Shown: positions 15,359-24,517, counted from the first letter of the stretch. The stretch: DNA of 64,000 nucleotides from CAXMMR01 sp965198995 (GCA_965198995.1 CBDAQG010000002.1:124001-188000), one strand, 5' to 3'. Program-made: numbers and translations. The notes: generated by a model from the sequence alone, not told the origin.

Positions 15359-16857
15359 TGGACTTCTCCGGCGTCACCATCCTGTGCATCGGCGACGTCA
15401 TGCTCGACCGTTTCGTGCATGGCCGGATCGAGCGCATCTCGCCCGAGGCGCCGATCCCGGTGCTGCACCTCACCCGCACCCAGGAGATGCTGGGCGGCGC
15501 CGGCAACGTTGCGCACAACATCGCGACGCTGGGTGGGCAGGCGGTGCTGGTGGGCCTCGTCGGGCGGGACAGCCTGGGCGAGACGGTGGTGCGGCTGGCG
15601 GCGGGGATCGGGCGGATCCGCTGCGCGCTGGTCGCGAGCGCCGAGCGGCCGACGATCTGCAAGACGCGCTTCATCGCCTCGCAGCAGCAGATCGTGCGTG
15701 CCGACGAGGAGAGCCGGCTGGCGCTGCAGCCGGGCGAGCAGGCGGCGCTGCTGGTGGAGATCAGCCGGCTGCTGCCGGGGGCGGGGGCGGTGATCCTGTC
15801 CGACTACGGCAAGGGGGTGCTGGCGCCGGCGGTGATCGAGGCGGTGATTGCGGCGGCGCGCAGCCAGGGCACGCCGGTGTTCGTCGACCCCAAGAGCGAG
15901 GATTTCGGGCGTTATCGGGGGGCGACCTGCATCACGCCGAACCTGCGCGAGCTGGCGGCGGCGAGCCGGCTGGGGGTGGAGGACGATGACGGCGTGGCGG
16001 CGGCGGCGCGGCTTGTGCTGGCGGATGCGGGCGCGAGCGCGATCCTGGCGACGCGCTCGGAGCGCGGCATGATGCTGGTGGAGGCGGACGGGGCGGTGAG
16101 CTCGGTGCCGACGCATGCGCGCGAGGTGTTCGACGTCTCGGGCGCCGGCGACACGGTGATCGCGACGATGGCGCTGGCGCATGCCTCGGGGATGTCGCTG
16201 GTGCAGGCGATGCGGGTGGCCAATGCGGCGGCCGGCGTGGTGGTGAGCAAGCTCGGCACGGCGACGGCGACGGTGGACGAGGTGCTGCACGAGCTGCAGA
16301 GCCGCGACGAGGCGGAGGAGGCGCTGCCCGGGCTGCGGCCGCTGGCGGGCACGCTCGCCCTGGTGCAGCGCTGGAAGGCGCAGGGCCTGCGGGTCGGCTT
16401 TACCAACGGGTGCTTCGACCTGCTGCATCCGGGCCATGTGGCGCTGCTGCGGGCGGCGCGCGGGCGCTGCGACCGGCTGGTGGTGGGGCTCAACGCGGAT
16501 GCCTCGGTGGCGCGGCTGAAGGGGCCGAGCCGGCCGGTGAACCCGCTGGCGGCGCGGGCGCAGGTGATGGCGGCGATCAGCTATGTCGACTGCGTCACCG
16601 CCTTCGAGGAGGACACGCCGCTGCAGCTTATCGAGGCGCTGCTGCCGGACGTGCTGGTCAAGGGCGCGGACTATGCGCTGGCCGACGTGGTGGGCGCGGA
16701 CATCGTGCAGGCGCATGGCGGCGAGGTGGTGCTGGCGACGCTGGTGGAGGGGCAATCGACGACGGCGACGCTTGCCAGGGTGGGGGCGCGGGTTGGGGCG
16801 CGGGTTGGGGCCAAAGTGGGGGCGAAGGTGGGGGCGCGGCTGCGGGTGGACGGGTGA
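15358..16857 (+). CDS. hldE: Bifunctional heptose-7-phosphate kinase / heptose-1-phosphate adenylyltransferase
   Basis: Two steps of ADP-heptose synthesis for LPS inner core. Residues 1-320 are a PfkB-type kinase (CIGDVMLDRFVHG, GGAGNVAHNIATLG, anion-hole FDVSGAGDTVIATMALA); residues about 345-475 are a nucleotidyltransferase (FTNGCFDLLHPGHVALL with the HxGH motif, VGLNADASVARLKG). ATG 15358 shares a base with the upstream stop (TGATG) and fits the family N-terminus MDFSGVTILCIGD. The last 25 or so residues are an odd VGARVGARVGAKVGAK repeat, encoded by GGGGCG-rich tandem DNA, absent from typical HldE. The stop overlaps hldD by GTGA. Confidence 0.96.
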   Translation: MDFSGVTILCIGDVMLDRFVHGRIERISPEAPIPVLHLTRTQEMLGGAGNVAHNIATLGGQAVLVGLVGRDSLGETVVRLAAGIGRIRCALVASAERPTICKTRFIASQQQIVRADEESRLALQPGEQAALLVEISRLLPGAGAVILSDYGKGVLAPAVIEAVIAAARSQGTPVFVDPKSEDFGRYRGATCITPNLRELAAASRLGVEDDDGVAAAARLVLADAGASAILATRSERGMMLVEADGAVSSVPTHAREVFDVSGAGDTVIATMALAHASGMSLVQAMRVANAAAGVVVSKLGTATATVDEVLHELQSRDEAEEALPGLRPLAGTLALVQRWKAQGLRVGFTNGCFDLLHPGHVALLRAARGRCDRLVVGLNADASVARLKGPSRPVNPLAARAQVMAAISYVDCVTAFEEDTPLQLIEALLPDVLVKGADYALADVVGADIVQAHGGEVVLATLVEGQSTTATLARVGARVGARVGAKVGAKVGARLRVDG

Positions 16858-17825
16858 GCCTCGTGCTGGTCACCGGGGCGGCCGGGTTCATCGGCGCGCA
16901 CGTGGCGCGGGCGTTCGGCCAGGCGGGGCGGCGGGTGGTCGGCTGCGACCGGATGCGGGCGGGCGGCAAGTGGCGCAACCTGGTCGACGTGGCGCTGCAC
17001 GACCTGATCACGCCGGAGAGCCTGCCGGCGTGGCTGGAGCGGCAGGCGGGGCAGGTTTCGCTGGTGGTGCATCTCGGGGCGGTGTCGGCGACGACGGAGA
17101 CCGACGTCGACCGCATCCTGCGCGACAACGTGCGGCTGACGCTCGACCTGTGGGCGTGGTGCGCGGCGGCGGGGGTGCCGCTGATCTATGCCTCCTCGGC
17201 GGCGACCTATGGCGACGGTTCGGCCGGCTTCGAGGATGCCGATGCGCCGGGGGCGCTGGCGGCGCTGCGGCCGCTGAACGCGTATGGCTGGTCCAAGCAC
17301 CTGGTGGACCGGCGGGTGGCCATGGACCGGGCGCAGGGCTGGCGGATGCCGCCGCGCTGGGCCGGGCTGAAGCTGTTCAACGTCTATGGGCCGGGCGAGG
17401 CCGAGAAGGGCGAGATGCGGTCGGTGGTCAGCAAGATCATTCCGCTGGTGCAAGCCGGGGAGACCGTGACGCTGTTCCGCTCGCATCGGGACGGGGTGGC
17501 CGATGGCGAGCAGCAGCGCGACTTCGTGCATGTCGACGACGTGGTGGCGGTGATCCGGTGGCTGGCCGAGACGACGGCCGGGCCGAGCGGGCTGTTCAAC
17601 GTCGGCAGCGGGCGGGCGCGGAGCTGGAACGACCTGGCGCGGGCGACTTTTGCGGCGTGCGGGCAGGCGCCGCGGATTGCCTATGTCGACATGCCGGCCG
17701 GGCTGCGCGAGCACTACCAGTATTTCACCGAGGCGCCGGTGGGCAAGCTGCGGCGGGCGGGGTGGGACCGGCCGTTCATCAGCCTGGAGGAAGGGGTGGC
17801 GCGCACCGTCGCCGCGTTTGGCTGA
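16854..17825 (+). CDS. hldD: ADP-L-glycero-D-manno-heptose 6-epimerase
   Basis: Converts ADP-D-glycero- to ADP-L-glycero-manno-heptose, the donor for LPS core. 323 residues. N-terminal NADP-binding LVTGAAGFIGAHVARAF, the DRMRAGGKWRNL region typical of HldD, SSAATYGDG, and the catalytic YGWSKHLVDR (YxxxK). LKLFNVYGPGE and EKGEMRSVVSK also match the family. Start GTG 16854 overlaps the hldE stop (GTGA), so translation is coupled. Followed 22 bases later by the gmhB-like gene. Confidence 0.95.
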   Translation: MSLVLVTGAAGFIGAHVARAFGQAGRRVVGCDRMRAGGKWRNLVDVALHDLITPESLPAWLERQAGQVSLVVHLGAVSATTETDVDRILRDNVRLTLDLWAWCAAAGVPLIYASSAATYGDGSAGFEDADAPGALAALRPLNAYGWSKHLVDRRVAMDRAQGWRMPPRWAGLKLFNVYGPGEAEKGEMRSVVSKIIPLVQAGETVTLFRSHRDGVADGEQQRDFVHVDDVVAVIRWLAETTAGPSGLFNVGSGRARSWNDLARATFAACGQAPRIAYVDMPAGLREHYQYFTEAPVGKLRRAGWDRPFISLEEGVARTVAAFG

Positions 17826-17847
17826 GGCAAGCCTGCCGAGGCGGGCG

Positions 17848-18852
17848 GTGCTGCGACTCTCGGCCGCGGTCGACTGGCGGCGGCAGGTGGGCGGGCGGTC
17901 GCTGCTGGGCTGGCAGATGCGCGAGCTGCAGCGCTGGGGGATCGACAGCTTCGTCCTGGTGGCGCCGGCGGCGGGGCTGCCGGAGCTCGGGCGGCTGGCG
18001 GCGAGCCTGCCGAAGCGGGCCTACATCACCCTCGCGGCGACGGGCGACGCGGCTGCCGACGAGCCCGTCCTGCTGGTGCGAAGCGAGGGCGTGGCGGCGG
18101 GCGATCTGGGGCCGGCGCTGGCGGCGTTCGCGGGTGACCCGGCCGGCGCCGGCCGCAAGGTGATGTTCGCCGCCCACGGGCGCGCGCGGGAGAGCGGGAT
18201 CGTGCTGGCGGCGTCTGCGCATCCAGGGCACGCAGAGCCGGACGCGGCGACGGTGGTGGCGGGCGAGGTGATCGACGGTGCGGCGGCGGGGTTGGCGGCG
18301 CGCATCGGGCCGCTGCGGCGGCCGGCGCTGCTGCTCGACCGCGACGGCGTGCTCAATTGCGACCACGGCTATGTCGGCACGTGGGCGCGCTGGGAGTGGA
18401 TGCGCGGCGCAGTGGCGGCGGTGCGGCAGGCGACGGCGCGGGGCTGGCACGTGTTCGTGGTGACGAACCAGTCGGGGGTGGCGCGGGGGCTGTTCGGCGA
18501 GGACGACGTGGCGGCGCTGCACCGGCGGATGACCGCGGCGCTGCAGGCCGGCGGCGGCACGGTGGACGACCTCCGGACCTGCCCGTTTCACCCCGACGGC
18601 ACGGTCGGCCGGTATCGGCGGGAGTCCGACTGGCGCAAGCCGGCGCCGGGGATGGTGCTGGACCTGATGCGGGCGTGGGAGCTGGACGCCGCACGCTGCG
18701 TGCTGATCGGCGACCAGGCGCGCGATCTTGCCGCGGCGCAGGCGGCAGGGGTGAGAGGACACCTGTTTTCGGGCGGTGATCTCGGCGAGTTTGTCGAGAC
18801 GGTGCTTAGCGAAGAAAGCAAGGCCAGGGGCTTTGCCCCTGGACCCCATTAA
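17848..18852 (+). CDS. gmhB: HAD phosphatase (GmhB-like, D,D-heptose 1,7-bisphosphate phosphatase) fused to a degenerate N-terminal domain
   Basis: The C-terminal half (about residues 150-320) is a histidinol-phosphate/GmhB-type HAD phosphatase: LLLDRDGVLNCDHGYVG (nucleophile Asp in DRD), VTNQSGVARG, CPFHPDG, DWRKPAPGM and GDQARDLAAA. It should remove the C1 phosphate group between the kinase and adenylyltransferase steps of HldE, which fits its position behind hldE-hldD. The first 150 residues (VGGRSLLGWQMRELQRWGI) resemble the start of a sugar-phosphate nucleotidyltransferase lacking the glycine-rich NTP loop. GTG 17848 has GAGGCGG upstream; TTG 17818 is an alternative. The end ESKARGFAPGPH is R1-derived. 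Confidence 0.87.
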   Translation: MLRLSAAVDWRRQVGGRSLLGWQMRELQRWGIDSFVLVAPAAGLPELGRLAASLPKRAYITLAATGDAAADEPVLLVRSEGVAAGDLGPALAAFAGDPAGAGRKVMFAAHGRARESGIVLAASAHPGHAEPDAATVVAGEVIDGAAAGLAARIGPLRRPALLLDRDGVLNCDHGYVGTWARWEWMRGAVAAVRQATARGWHVFVVTNQSGVARGLFGEDDVAALHRRMTAALQAGGGTVDDLRTCPFHPDGTVGRYRRESDWRKPAPGMVLDLMRAWELDAARCVLIGDQARDLAAAQAAGVRGHLFSGGDLGEFVETVLSEESKARGFAPGPH

Positions 18853-19024
18853 AGGCGGAGCCTTTAAAATCCATTTCTTATTCATGATCCCACGGCTAGG
18901 TCCGCAGTGTGGGAAGCAGGATTGATTGGCTTCGCCAGAAAGAAAGAGGTGGGTGTACGCTCCTGACGGATGCGGGTCTGGGGGCGCCGCCCCCAGCGGG
19001 TCGAGGGCAGAGCCCTCGCCTTAC
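18820..19024 (+). repeat. Full-length composite R1 repeat (P-spacer-Q)
   Basis: P module CCAGGGGC-TTT-GCCCCTGG plus TTAAAGGC-GGA-GCCTTTAA, AAATCCATTTCTTATTCATG, a spacer with TTGGCTTCGCCA, then Q palindromes GGGGGCG-CC-GCCCCC and GAGGGC-AGA-GCCCTC. It joins the convergent ends of the gmhB-like and ureohydrolase genes and encodes the stop of the former. The 168-base gap holds nothing else. Confidence 0.85.
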
Positions 19025-20067
19025 TTCTTCTGAAGGCTAACAAGGCAGAACACCGTAAACAGCATCTGTGCTGCGATCTGCGCTGTTGCTGTCGTCGCGT
19101 CATACTGCGGGGCGACTTCGACGACGTCGGCGCCGACGATGTCGAGGTCGGTGAGGCCGCGCAGGAGTTGCAGCACCTGGTGTGGGAACAGGCCGCCGAC
19201 TTCGGGCGTGCCGGTGCCGGGGGCGAGTGCGGGCTCGATGCTGTCGATGTCGAAGGAGACGTAGAGCGGGGCGTTGCCGACGACGGCGCGGGCTTGCGCG
19301 AGCACGGCGGGGATGCCGCGTTCGTGCACCTGCTCGGCGTGGATGACGGTCATGCCGGACGCGGTTGAGAACTCCCACAGATATTCGGCGCCGCCGCGGA
19401 TGCCGATCTGCACCGTGCGTTCCGGGTCGAGCACGCCGTCGAGCACGGCTTGTCGGAACGGGCCGCCGTGGTGCAGCGAGGTGCCTTCGTAGGCGCCGGA
19501 GGTGTCGCAATGGGCGTCGATGTGGATCAGGCCGACCGGGCGGGTGGCGCCGACGGCGCGCAGGATCGAGCGGGTCATGGAATGATCGCCGCCGACGGAG
19601 AGTGGGATGACGCCGGCGCCGACGATGCGGCGGTAGAAGGCTTCGATGTCGGCGTGGCATTGCTCGAGGCTGAAGCGGCTGGCGAGCGGGACGTCGCCGA
19701 TGTCTGCGGCGTGGACGAGCAGGGCGGGGGCGGTGTGCAGGACGTGGTCCATCGGGCCGATGCGTTCGACGGCGCGCACGGCGCGTGGGCCGAGGCGGGC
19801 GCCGGCGCGGTTGGTGACGCCGAGGTCGAACGGGACGCCAATGAGGGCGACGTCGAGGCCGCCGAAACCGGGCAGGTCGGGCGCGTCGGGGCGGTGCGGC
19901 AGGCCGAGCAGGGTGGCGGGGCCGGCATAGGGCAGGGTGCGGCGGGCGCCGTCGAACTGGCGCGCGGCGATGGCGCGGAACAGTGGGTTGGTGAAGTCGT
20001 CGTCGGTGGTGGTGGTGGGGGTGGTGGCGAAGCGTGCGCGCAGCGCGGCCAGCTTTTGCAAATCCAT
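19021..20067 (-). CDS. speB: Agmatinase/ureohydrolase family enzyme
   Basis: Binuclear-manganese ureohydrolase that releases urea from a guanidino compound. 348 residues. Metal-binding motifs are complete: GGDHSMTRS, HIDAHCDTSGAYEG and SFDIDSIEPALAPGTGTPE. The N-terminal region FTNPLFRAIAARQFDGARRT and TLLGLPHRPDAPDL resemble agmatinase and guanidinobutyrase proteins, so the exact substrate is open. ATG 20067 is preceded by a GAG-rich region and removes a non-protein-like upstream stretch. It is divergent from acs with only 79 bases between, which must hold both promoters. Confidence 0.88.
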   Translation of the reverse strand: MDLQKLAALRARFATTPTTTTDDDFTNPLFRAIAARQFDGARRTLPYAGPATLLGLPHRPDAPDLPGFGGLDVALIGVPFDLGVTNRAGARLGPRAVRAVERIGPMDHVLHTAPALLVHAADIGDVPLASRFSLEQCHADIEAFYRRIVGAGVIPLSVGGDHSMTRSILRAVGATRPVGLIHIDAHCDTSGAYEGTSLHHGGPFRQAVLDGVLDPERTVQIGIRGGAEYLWEFSTASGMTVIHAEQVHERGIPAVLAQARAVVGNAPLYVSFDIDSIEPALAPGTGTPEVGGLFPHQVLQLLRGLTDLDIVGADVVEVAPQYDATTATAQIAAQMLFTVFCLVSLQKK

Positions 20068-20146
20068 CTCGCTCGCGCTCCCGCAGTTTGCTTTACGGTA
20101 TGCCGGCCGCCCTCGAGGCGCCAAAAACGATTGCCGGGAGAACGTC

Positions 20147-22081
20147 ATGACCGAGAACACGCTGTATCACGTGAAGCCCGCGCTGGCTGCTGCGGCGCAT
20201 GTGAACGCCGAGCGATTCCGGCTGATGACCAATCATGCGGCTTTGGAGCCGGACGAGTTCTGGACCGGCGAGCTCGACCGTCTGGTTTGGTCGCGCCGGC
20301 CGACGGTGATCAAGAACACGAGCTTTGTCGACGACGTCTCGATCCGCTGGTTCGAGGACGGCACGCTGAATGCGTCGGTGTGCTGTCTGGATCGGCACCT
20401 GGCGGCGCGTGGGGACCAGGTGGCGATTGTGTGGGAGGGCGACGAGCCGGGGATGCATCGCGCGATCACCTATCGCGAGCTGCATCGCGACGTGTGCCGG
20501 CTGGGTGCGGCGATGCGTCGGCTGGGGGTTCGGCGTGGCGACCGGGTGACGATCTACTTGCCGATGGTGCCGGAGGCGGCGGTGGCGATGCTGGCTTGTG
20601 CACGCATCGGCGCGGTGCATTCGGTGGTGTTTGGCGGGTTTTCGCCGGACAGCCTGGCGAACCGGATCGAGGGTTGCGGCAGCACGCTGCTGATCACCGC
20701 CGACGAGGGGCGGCGCGGCGGCAAGCTGGTGCCGCTGAAGGCGAATGCGGATGCGGCACTCGCGGGGCGTTCGGGTGTGGCGCAGGTGATCGTCGTTGCG
20801 GTGACGGGGGCGGCGGTGGCGATGCAGGCGGGGCGCGATTTGCGCTACGAGGATTTGCTCGCGCACGAGGAGGCGGTGTGCGAGCCGGCGGAGATGGCGG
20901 CGGAGGATCCGCTGTTTCTGCTGTTCACGTCGGGCAGCACGGGCAAGCCGAAGGGCGTGCTGCACACCACCGGCGGCTACCTGATGTGGGCGAGCTTCAC
21001 GCATGAGCTGGTGTTCGACTACAAGCCGGGCGAGGTGTTCTGGTGCACCGCCGACGTCGGCTGGGTGACTGGGCACACCTATGTCGTCTACGGGCCGCTG
21101 CTGAACGGCGCGACGACGGTGATGTTTGAGGGCGTGCCGAGCTATCCGGATGCCGGGCGTTTTTGGCATGTGGTGGACACGCACCAGGTCAACATCTTCT
21201 ACACCGCGCCGACGGCGATCCGCGCGCTGATGCGCGAGGGCGATGGGCCTGTGAAGAAGCATCATCGCGGCAGCCTGCGCATTCTGGGCAGCGTCGGCGA
21301 GCCGATCAATCCGGAAGCGTGGCGGTGGTATCATCGTGTTGTCGGCGACGAGCGCTGCCCGATCGTCGACACGTGGTGGCAGACGGAGACGGGGGGGATC
21401 CTGATCTCGCCGCTGCCGGGGGCGATTGCGACCAAGCCGGGTTCGGCGACGCTGCCGCTGCCGGGCATCAAGCCGCTGCTCGTCGACGCCGAAGGGCGGG
21501 TGCTGGAGGGCGAGGCGGAGGGCAATCTGTGCCTGGCGGATAGCTGGCCGGGACAGATGCGCACCGTCTACGGCGATCACGAACGATTCATCCAGACGTA
21601 TTTTTCGACCTATCCCGGTTTGTACTTCACCGGCGACGGGGCGCGGCGGGATGCCGACGGGTACTATTGGATTACCGGGCGCGTCGACGACGTGATCAAC
21701 GTCTCCGGTCATCGGATGGGGACGGCGGAGGTGGAGAGCGCGCTGGTTTCCAACACGCTGGTCGCGGAGTCTGCGGTGGTTGGTTTTCCGCATGAGGTGA
21801 AGGGACAGGGGATCTACGCCTACGTGACGCTGAAGGATGGCGTGCAGCCAAGCGACTCACTCAAAAAGGATTTATGCGCCTGGGTGCGGCGCGAGATCGG
21901 TCCGATTGCGGTGCCGGACGTGATCCAGTGGGCGCCGGGATTGCCGAAAACCCGCTCGGGCAAGATCATGCGCCGCATTCTGCGCAAGATCGCCGCCGAC
22001 GAAGGTGATCAGCTTGGCGACATCTCGACGCTGGCTGATCCGGGCGTTGTCGGCGACCTCGTTGCCGGGCGGCGCGGGTGA
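20147..22081 (+). CDS. acs: Acetyl-CoA synthetase
   Basis: Activates acetate to acetyl-CoA through acetyl-AMP. 644 residues, standard for Acs. Motifs: LFTSGSTGKPKGVLHT (P-loop), TADVGWVTGHTYVVYGPL, DTWWQTETGG, YFTGDGARRD, the hinge in ITGRVDDVINVSGHRMGTAE, and the C-terminal acetylation-target lysine in PKTRSGKIMRRILRKIA. ATG 20147 has GGGAG six bases upstream. Divergent from the ureohydrolase. Transcription probably starts within the 79-base gap; no riboswitch is visible. Confidence 0.97.
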   Translation: MTENTLYHVKPALAAAAHVNAERFRLMTNHAALEPDEFWTGELDRLVWSRRPTVIKNTSFVDDVSIRWFEDGTLNASVCCLDRHLAARGDQVAIVWEGDEPGMHRAITYRELHRDVCRLGAAMRRLGVRRGDRVTIYLPMVPEAAVAMLACARIGAVHSVVFGGFSPDSLANRIEGCGSTLLITADEGRRGGKLVPLKANADAALAGRSGVAQVIVVAVTGAAVAMQAGRDLRYEDLLAHEEAVCEPAEMAAEDPLFLLFTSGSTGKPKGVLHTTGGYLMWASFTHELVFDYKPGEVFWCTADVGWVTGHTYVVYGPLLNGATTVMFEGVPSYPDAGRFWHVVDTHQVNIFYTAPTAIRALMREGDGPVKKHHRGSLRILGSVGEPINPEAWRWYHRVVGDERCPIVDTWWQTETGGILISPLPGAIATKPGSATLPLPGIKPLLVDAEGRVLEGEAEGNLCLADSWPGQMRTVYGDHERFIQTYFSTYPGLYFTGDGARRDADGYYWITGRVDDVINVSGHRMGTAEVESALVSNTLVAESAVVGFPHEVKGQGIYAYVTLKDGVQPSDSLKKDLCAWVRREIGPIAVPDVIQWAPGLPKTRSGKIMRRILRKIAADEGDQLGDISTLADPGVVGDLVAGRRG

Positions 22082-22256
22082 ATTGTGTTCGGATTGGATC
22101 GCTGTGCTTGGGCGTTTTAAGCGCGTGTCGACGAACATTTCGGCAAAAAGCGTAATCGTCGAAGTGAAACCTGACGACATGATACTTGTATTCGTGTGAT
22201 TGCCGAGCCACACAGATCAGACCACCAGCGAATCGGCAATGCAGGAGCACGGTCAA

Positions 22257-22814
22257 ATGGCGCGAGCAAGCACGGCAACGAAAGCAAAACGAGGCGCTCC
22301 GGCGCGCCGGACGGGGACAGCGTCGACGGCGAGAAAGTCGGTGACGGCGAAGTCGAAGACGGAAAAGCCGGTGGCGCCGAAAGCGTCTGCGCCAAAGGGC
22401 GGGCGCCCGGCGGCAAAGTCGGTGGCGGCAAAGTCGGTGGCGGCGAAGTCGGTGGCTGCGAAGTCGGTGGCTTCGAAGTCGGGCGCGGCCAAGTCGGTGT
22501 CGGCGCCGAAGGTGAGCAAGGACGAGTTGCGCGCTCAGGTCACCAAGCTTGAGCGGACGGTCTCGACGCTGCGGGCCAAGAACAAGGAGCTGACGCGGGC
22601 GACCAAGCAGCCGGCGGCGGCGGAGCAGAAGGCCGAGACGGCGCCCAAGCGCGCCGCCAAGACGGCGGCGCCGAAGCCGGCCAAATCCGCGGCGCCAAAA
22701 TCCGCCGCGCCGAAGCTCACGCCGGCCAAGCGCAGCCGCAAGAACGCGGTCGCCGACAAGGTCGAGACCAGCCCGACGCCGCAGGAGCCGGCGGCGGTCG
22801 AGCACGAGGCGTAG
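22257..22814 (+). CDS. Lysine/alanine-rich histone H1-like protein
   Basis: About 185 residues, extremely rich in Lys, Ala, Ser and Pro, like bacterial H1/AlgP-type DNA-associated proteins. Residues about 55-80 are a pentapeptide repeat AAKSVAAKSVAAKSVAAKSV encoded by 15-bp tandem DNA at about 22425-22500. A short heptad-like segment (ELRAQVTKLERTVSTLRAKN) in the middle could form a coiled coil. ATG 22257 has AGGAG at good spacing; in-frame ATGs at 22200 and 22239 lack one. A role in nucleoid binding is inferred from composition only. Confidence 0.7.
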   Translation: MARASTATKAKRGAPARRTGTASTARKSVTAKSKTEKPVAPKASAPKGGRPAAKSVAAKSVAAKSVAAKSVASKSGAAKSVSAPKVSKDELRAQVTKLERTVSTLRAKNKELTRATKQPAAAEQKAETAPKRAAKTAAPKPAKSAAPKSAAPKLTPAKRSRKNAVADKVETSPTPQEPAAVEHEA

Positions 22815-22825
22815 GCGCTGGTCTT

Positions 22826-22852
22826 CGCCTGAGACGGTGATGGTTTCAGGCG
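22826..22852. terminator. Bidirectional hairpin between convergent genes
   Basis: Stem CGCCTGA / TCAGGCG with a 13-base loop, lying exactly between the stop of the H1-like gene and the stop of the POT transporter gene and overlapping the latter. No long T run. Confidence 0.5.
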
Positions 22853-24381
22853 AGCGGGTCGCTGGTGGCGGCTGCGCCGTCCTGGTGTCGCCGGTCCAGG
22901 CGGGCGAGCCAGGGCAGCAGCGCGAGGCACAGCAGCAGGGCTGACGCGGCGACCGCGAACAGGGTGCGGAACAGCGACGCGTAGATCGCGAGCGTCGCGG
23001 TGGCCGTCGTCGGGATGGCTTTGTCGATCGCGGCCAGGTTGGCGATCGTGCTGCCGATGTAGAGGGCGACGCCGATCGCCAGGTAGTACGATCCCATCAT
23101 GAAGCCCGACATGCGCGCCGGCACGTAGCGGGCGACGACGGCCAGACCAAGGCCGCTGGTCAGCAGTTCGCCGGCGGAAAACAGCCCGTAGGCCCAGACC
23201 ATCACCCAGGACGAGACCAGCGGCTGGCCGCTGGTGGCGGCGCAGAGCCACCAGACCAGGAACGCGGCCGCGTTGGCGGCAAAGCCGGCGGCGAATTTGA
23301 GCGCCACGGGAATGCGCCAGCCGCGCGTCTCGGCGCGATTGTACAGCCAGACCAGGATCGGCGTCAGCACCACGATCCAGATCGGGTCGAAGGCCTGGAA
23401 CTGCGCTGGCGACCAAGTGAACAAATGATGGCCGAGGATGGCGAACTCGAGCGAGACGTTGCGCAGGGAAAAGAGCAGCAGCGACGTTGCGGTCTGCTGG
23501 TAGAAGACGAAGAACAGCAGCACTTCGCCGGTCAGCACGTACATCACCATCAGCCCGGCGCGCTCGGCGGCGTGGCTGCGGCGATAGATCCAGATCCACA
23601 GACCGATCGTGGCGAGCCCGGCGACCCAGACGCAGGCGCGCGCGACCTGCGCATGCTGCAGCACCAGGCTGGCGAGCAGCGCGGCGAGGACGATGCCGGC
23701 GAGCAGGCCCGCGAGCCGGCGGAGCGGCAGCGGGGCGAGGTCGCGCTGCGTGCCGACATGGGCGAGCCAGCGGCGCAGCACGGCGTAGCTGGCGAGCCCG
23801 ACCGCGAGGCCGAGGGCGGCGACGGCGAACGCCGGGTGCCAGCCGAAGCGGCCGGCCATCCAGGGGGTGAACAGGATCGAGACGGTGGAGCCCAGGTTCA
23901 CCGCCATGTAGTAGATCGTGAACGCGCTATCGAGGCGCGCGTCGTCGCCCTCGTAGATGCGGCGCACGAGGTTGGCGGCGTTCGACTTGAACAGGCCGTT
24001 GCCGACGATGATGATGGCGAGCGCCCCGTAGAGGCTGGCGCCGTTGGCCGCCAGGCCCAGGCGTTCGGCAGGCACGGCGAGCAGGGCGTAGCCGCTCATC
24101 AGCGTGGCGGCGCCGATCAACATCGTGTGGCGGGTGCCGAGCAGGCGGTCGCCGATCCAGCCGCCGAGCGCCGGTGCGGCGTAGAGCAGGGCGCTGAAGG
24201 CGCCCCAGAGCAGGTTGGCGTCCGCGTCCGCAAAGCCCAGGCGCTGCACCAGGAACAGCAGCAGGATCGCCTGCATGCCGTAATAGCCGAAGCGCTCCCA
24301 CAGCTCGATCAGCAGCACGACGGTGAAGGATTTTCGCCGCGAGACGGCTGGTGCGGCGATGATCTGCCTGTTGGTGTCCAA
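22846..24381 (-). CDS. POT family proton-dependent peptide transporter
   Basis: Inner-membrane di/tripeptide:proton symporter of the PTR2/POT family. About 511 residues with 12-14 hydrophobic segments. The POT proton-coupling motif is present as ELWERFGYYGMQAILL, followed by GGWIGDRLLGTRHTMLIG and the family segment GNGLFKSNAANLVRRIYEGDD. TTG 24381 is preferred because GGGGAA lies just upstream and the codons before it are not family-like; an ATG farther up (24474) would add 31 residues. It supplements the ABC peptide importer at the left of the window. Confidence 0.9.
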   Translation of the reverse strand: MDTNRQIIAAPAVSRRKSFTVVLLIELWERFGYYGMQAILLLFLVQRLGFADADANLLWGAFSALLYAAPALGGWIGDRLLGTRHTMLIGAATLMSGYALLAVPAERLGLAANGASLYGALAIIIVGNGLFKSNAANLVRRIYEGDDARLDSAFTIYYMAVNLGSTVSILFTPWMAGRFGWHPAFAVAALGLAVGLASYAVLRRWLAHVGTQRDLAPLPLRRLAGLLAGIVLAALLASLVLQHAQVARACVWVAGLATIGLWIWIYRRSHAAERAGLMVMYVLTGEVLLFFVFYQQTATSLLLFSLRNVSLEFAILGHHLFTWSPAQFQAFDPIWIVVLTPILVWLYNRAETRGWRIPVALKFAAGFAANAAAFLVWWLCAATSGQPLVSSWVMVWAYGLFSAGELLTSGLGLAVVARYVPARMSGFMMGSYYLAIGVALYIGSTIANLAAIDKAIPTTATATLAIYASLFRTLFAVAASALLLCLALLPWLARLDRRHQDGAAATSDPLA

Positions 24382-24517
24382 TGCCGTTCCCCGATCGTGC
24401 GGCTGCAGTGTCGCGACGCCTGGCGCTTGTTGGCAAGCCGGCGAACCCGGCATGCTCCCGCGCCGTTGCAGCAAGGTTCGGCGCCTGGCCCGAACGTCCT
24501 GACGCAGCGAGGGGCCG

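Noticed and set aside
20068..20146. Riboswitch upstream of acs or the ureohydrolase
   Set aside because: Only 79 bases between divergent starts and no recognisable conserved riboswitch core.
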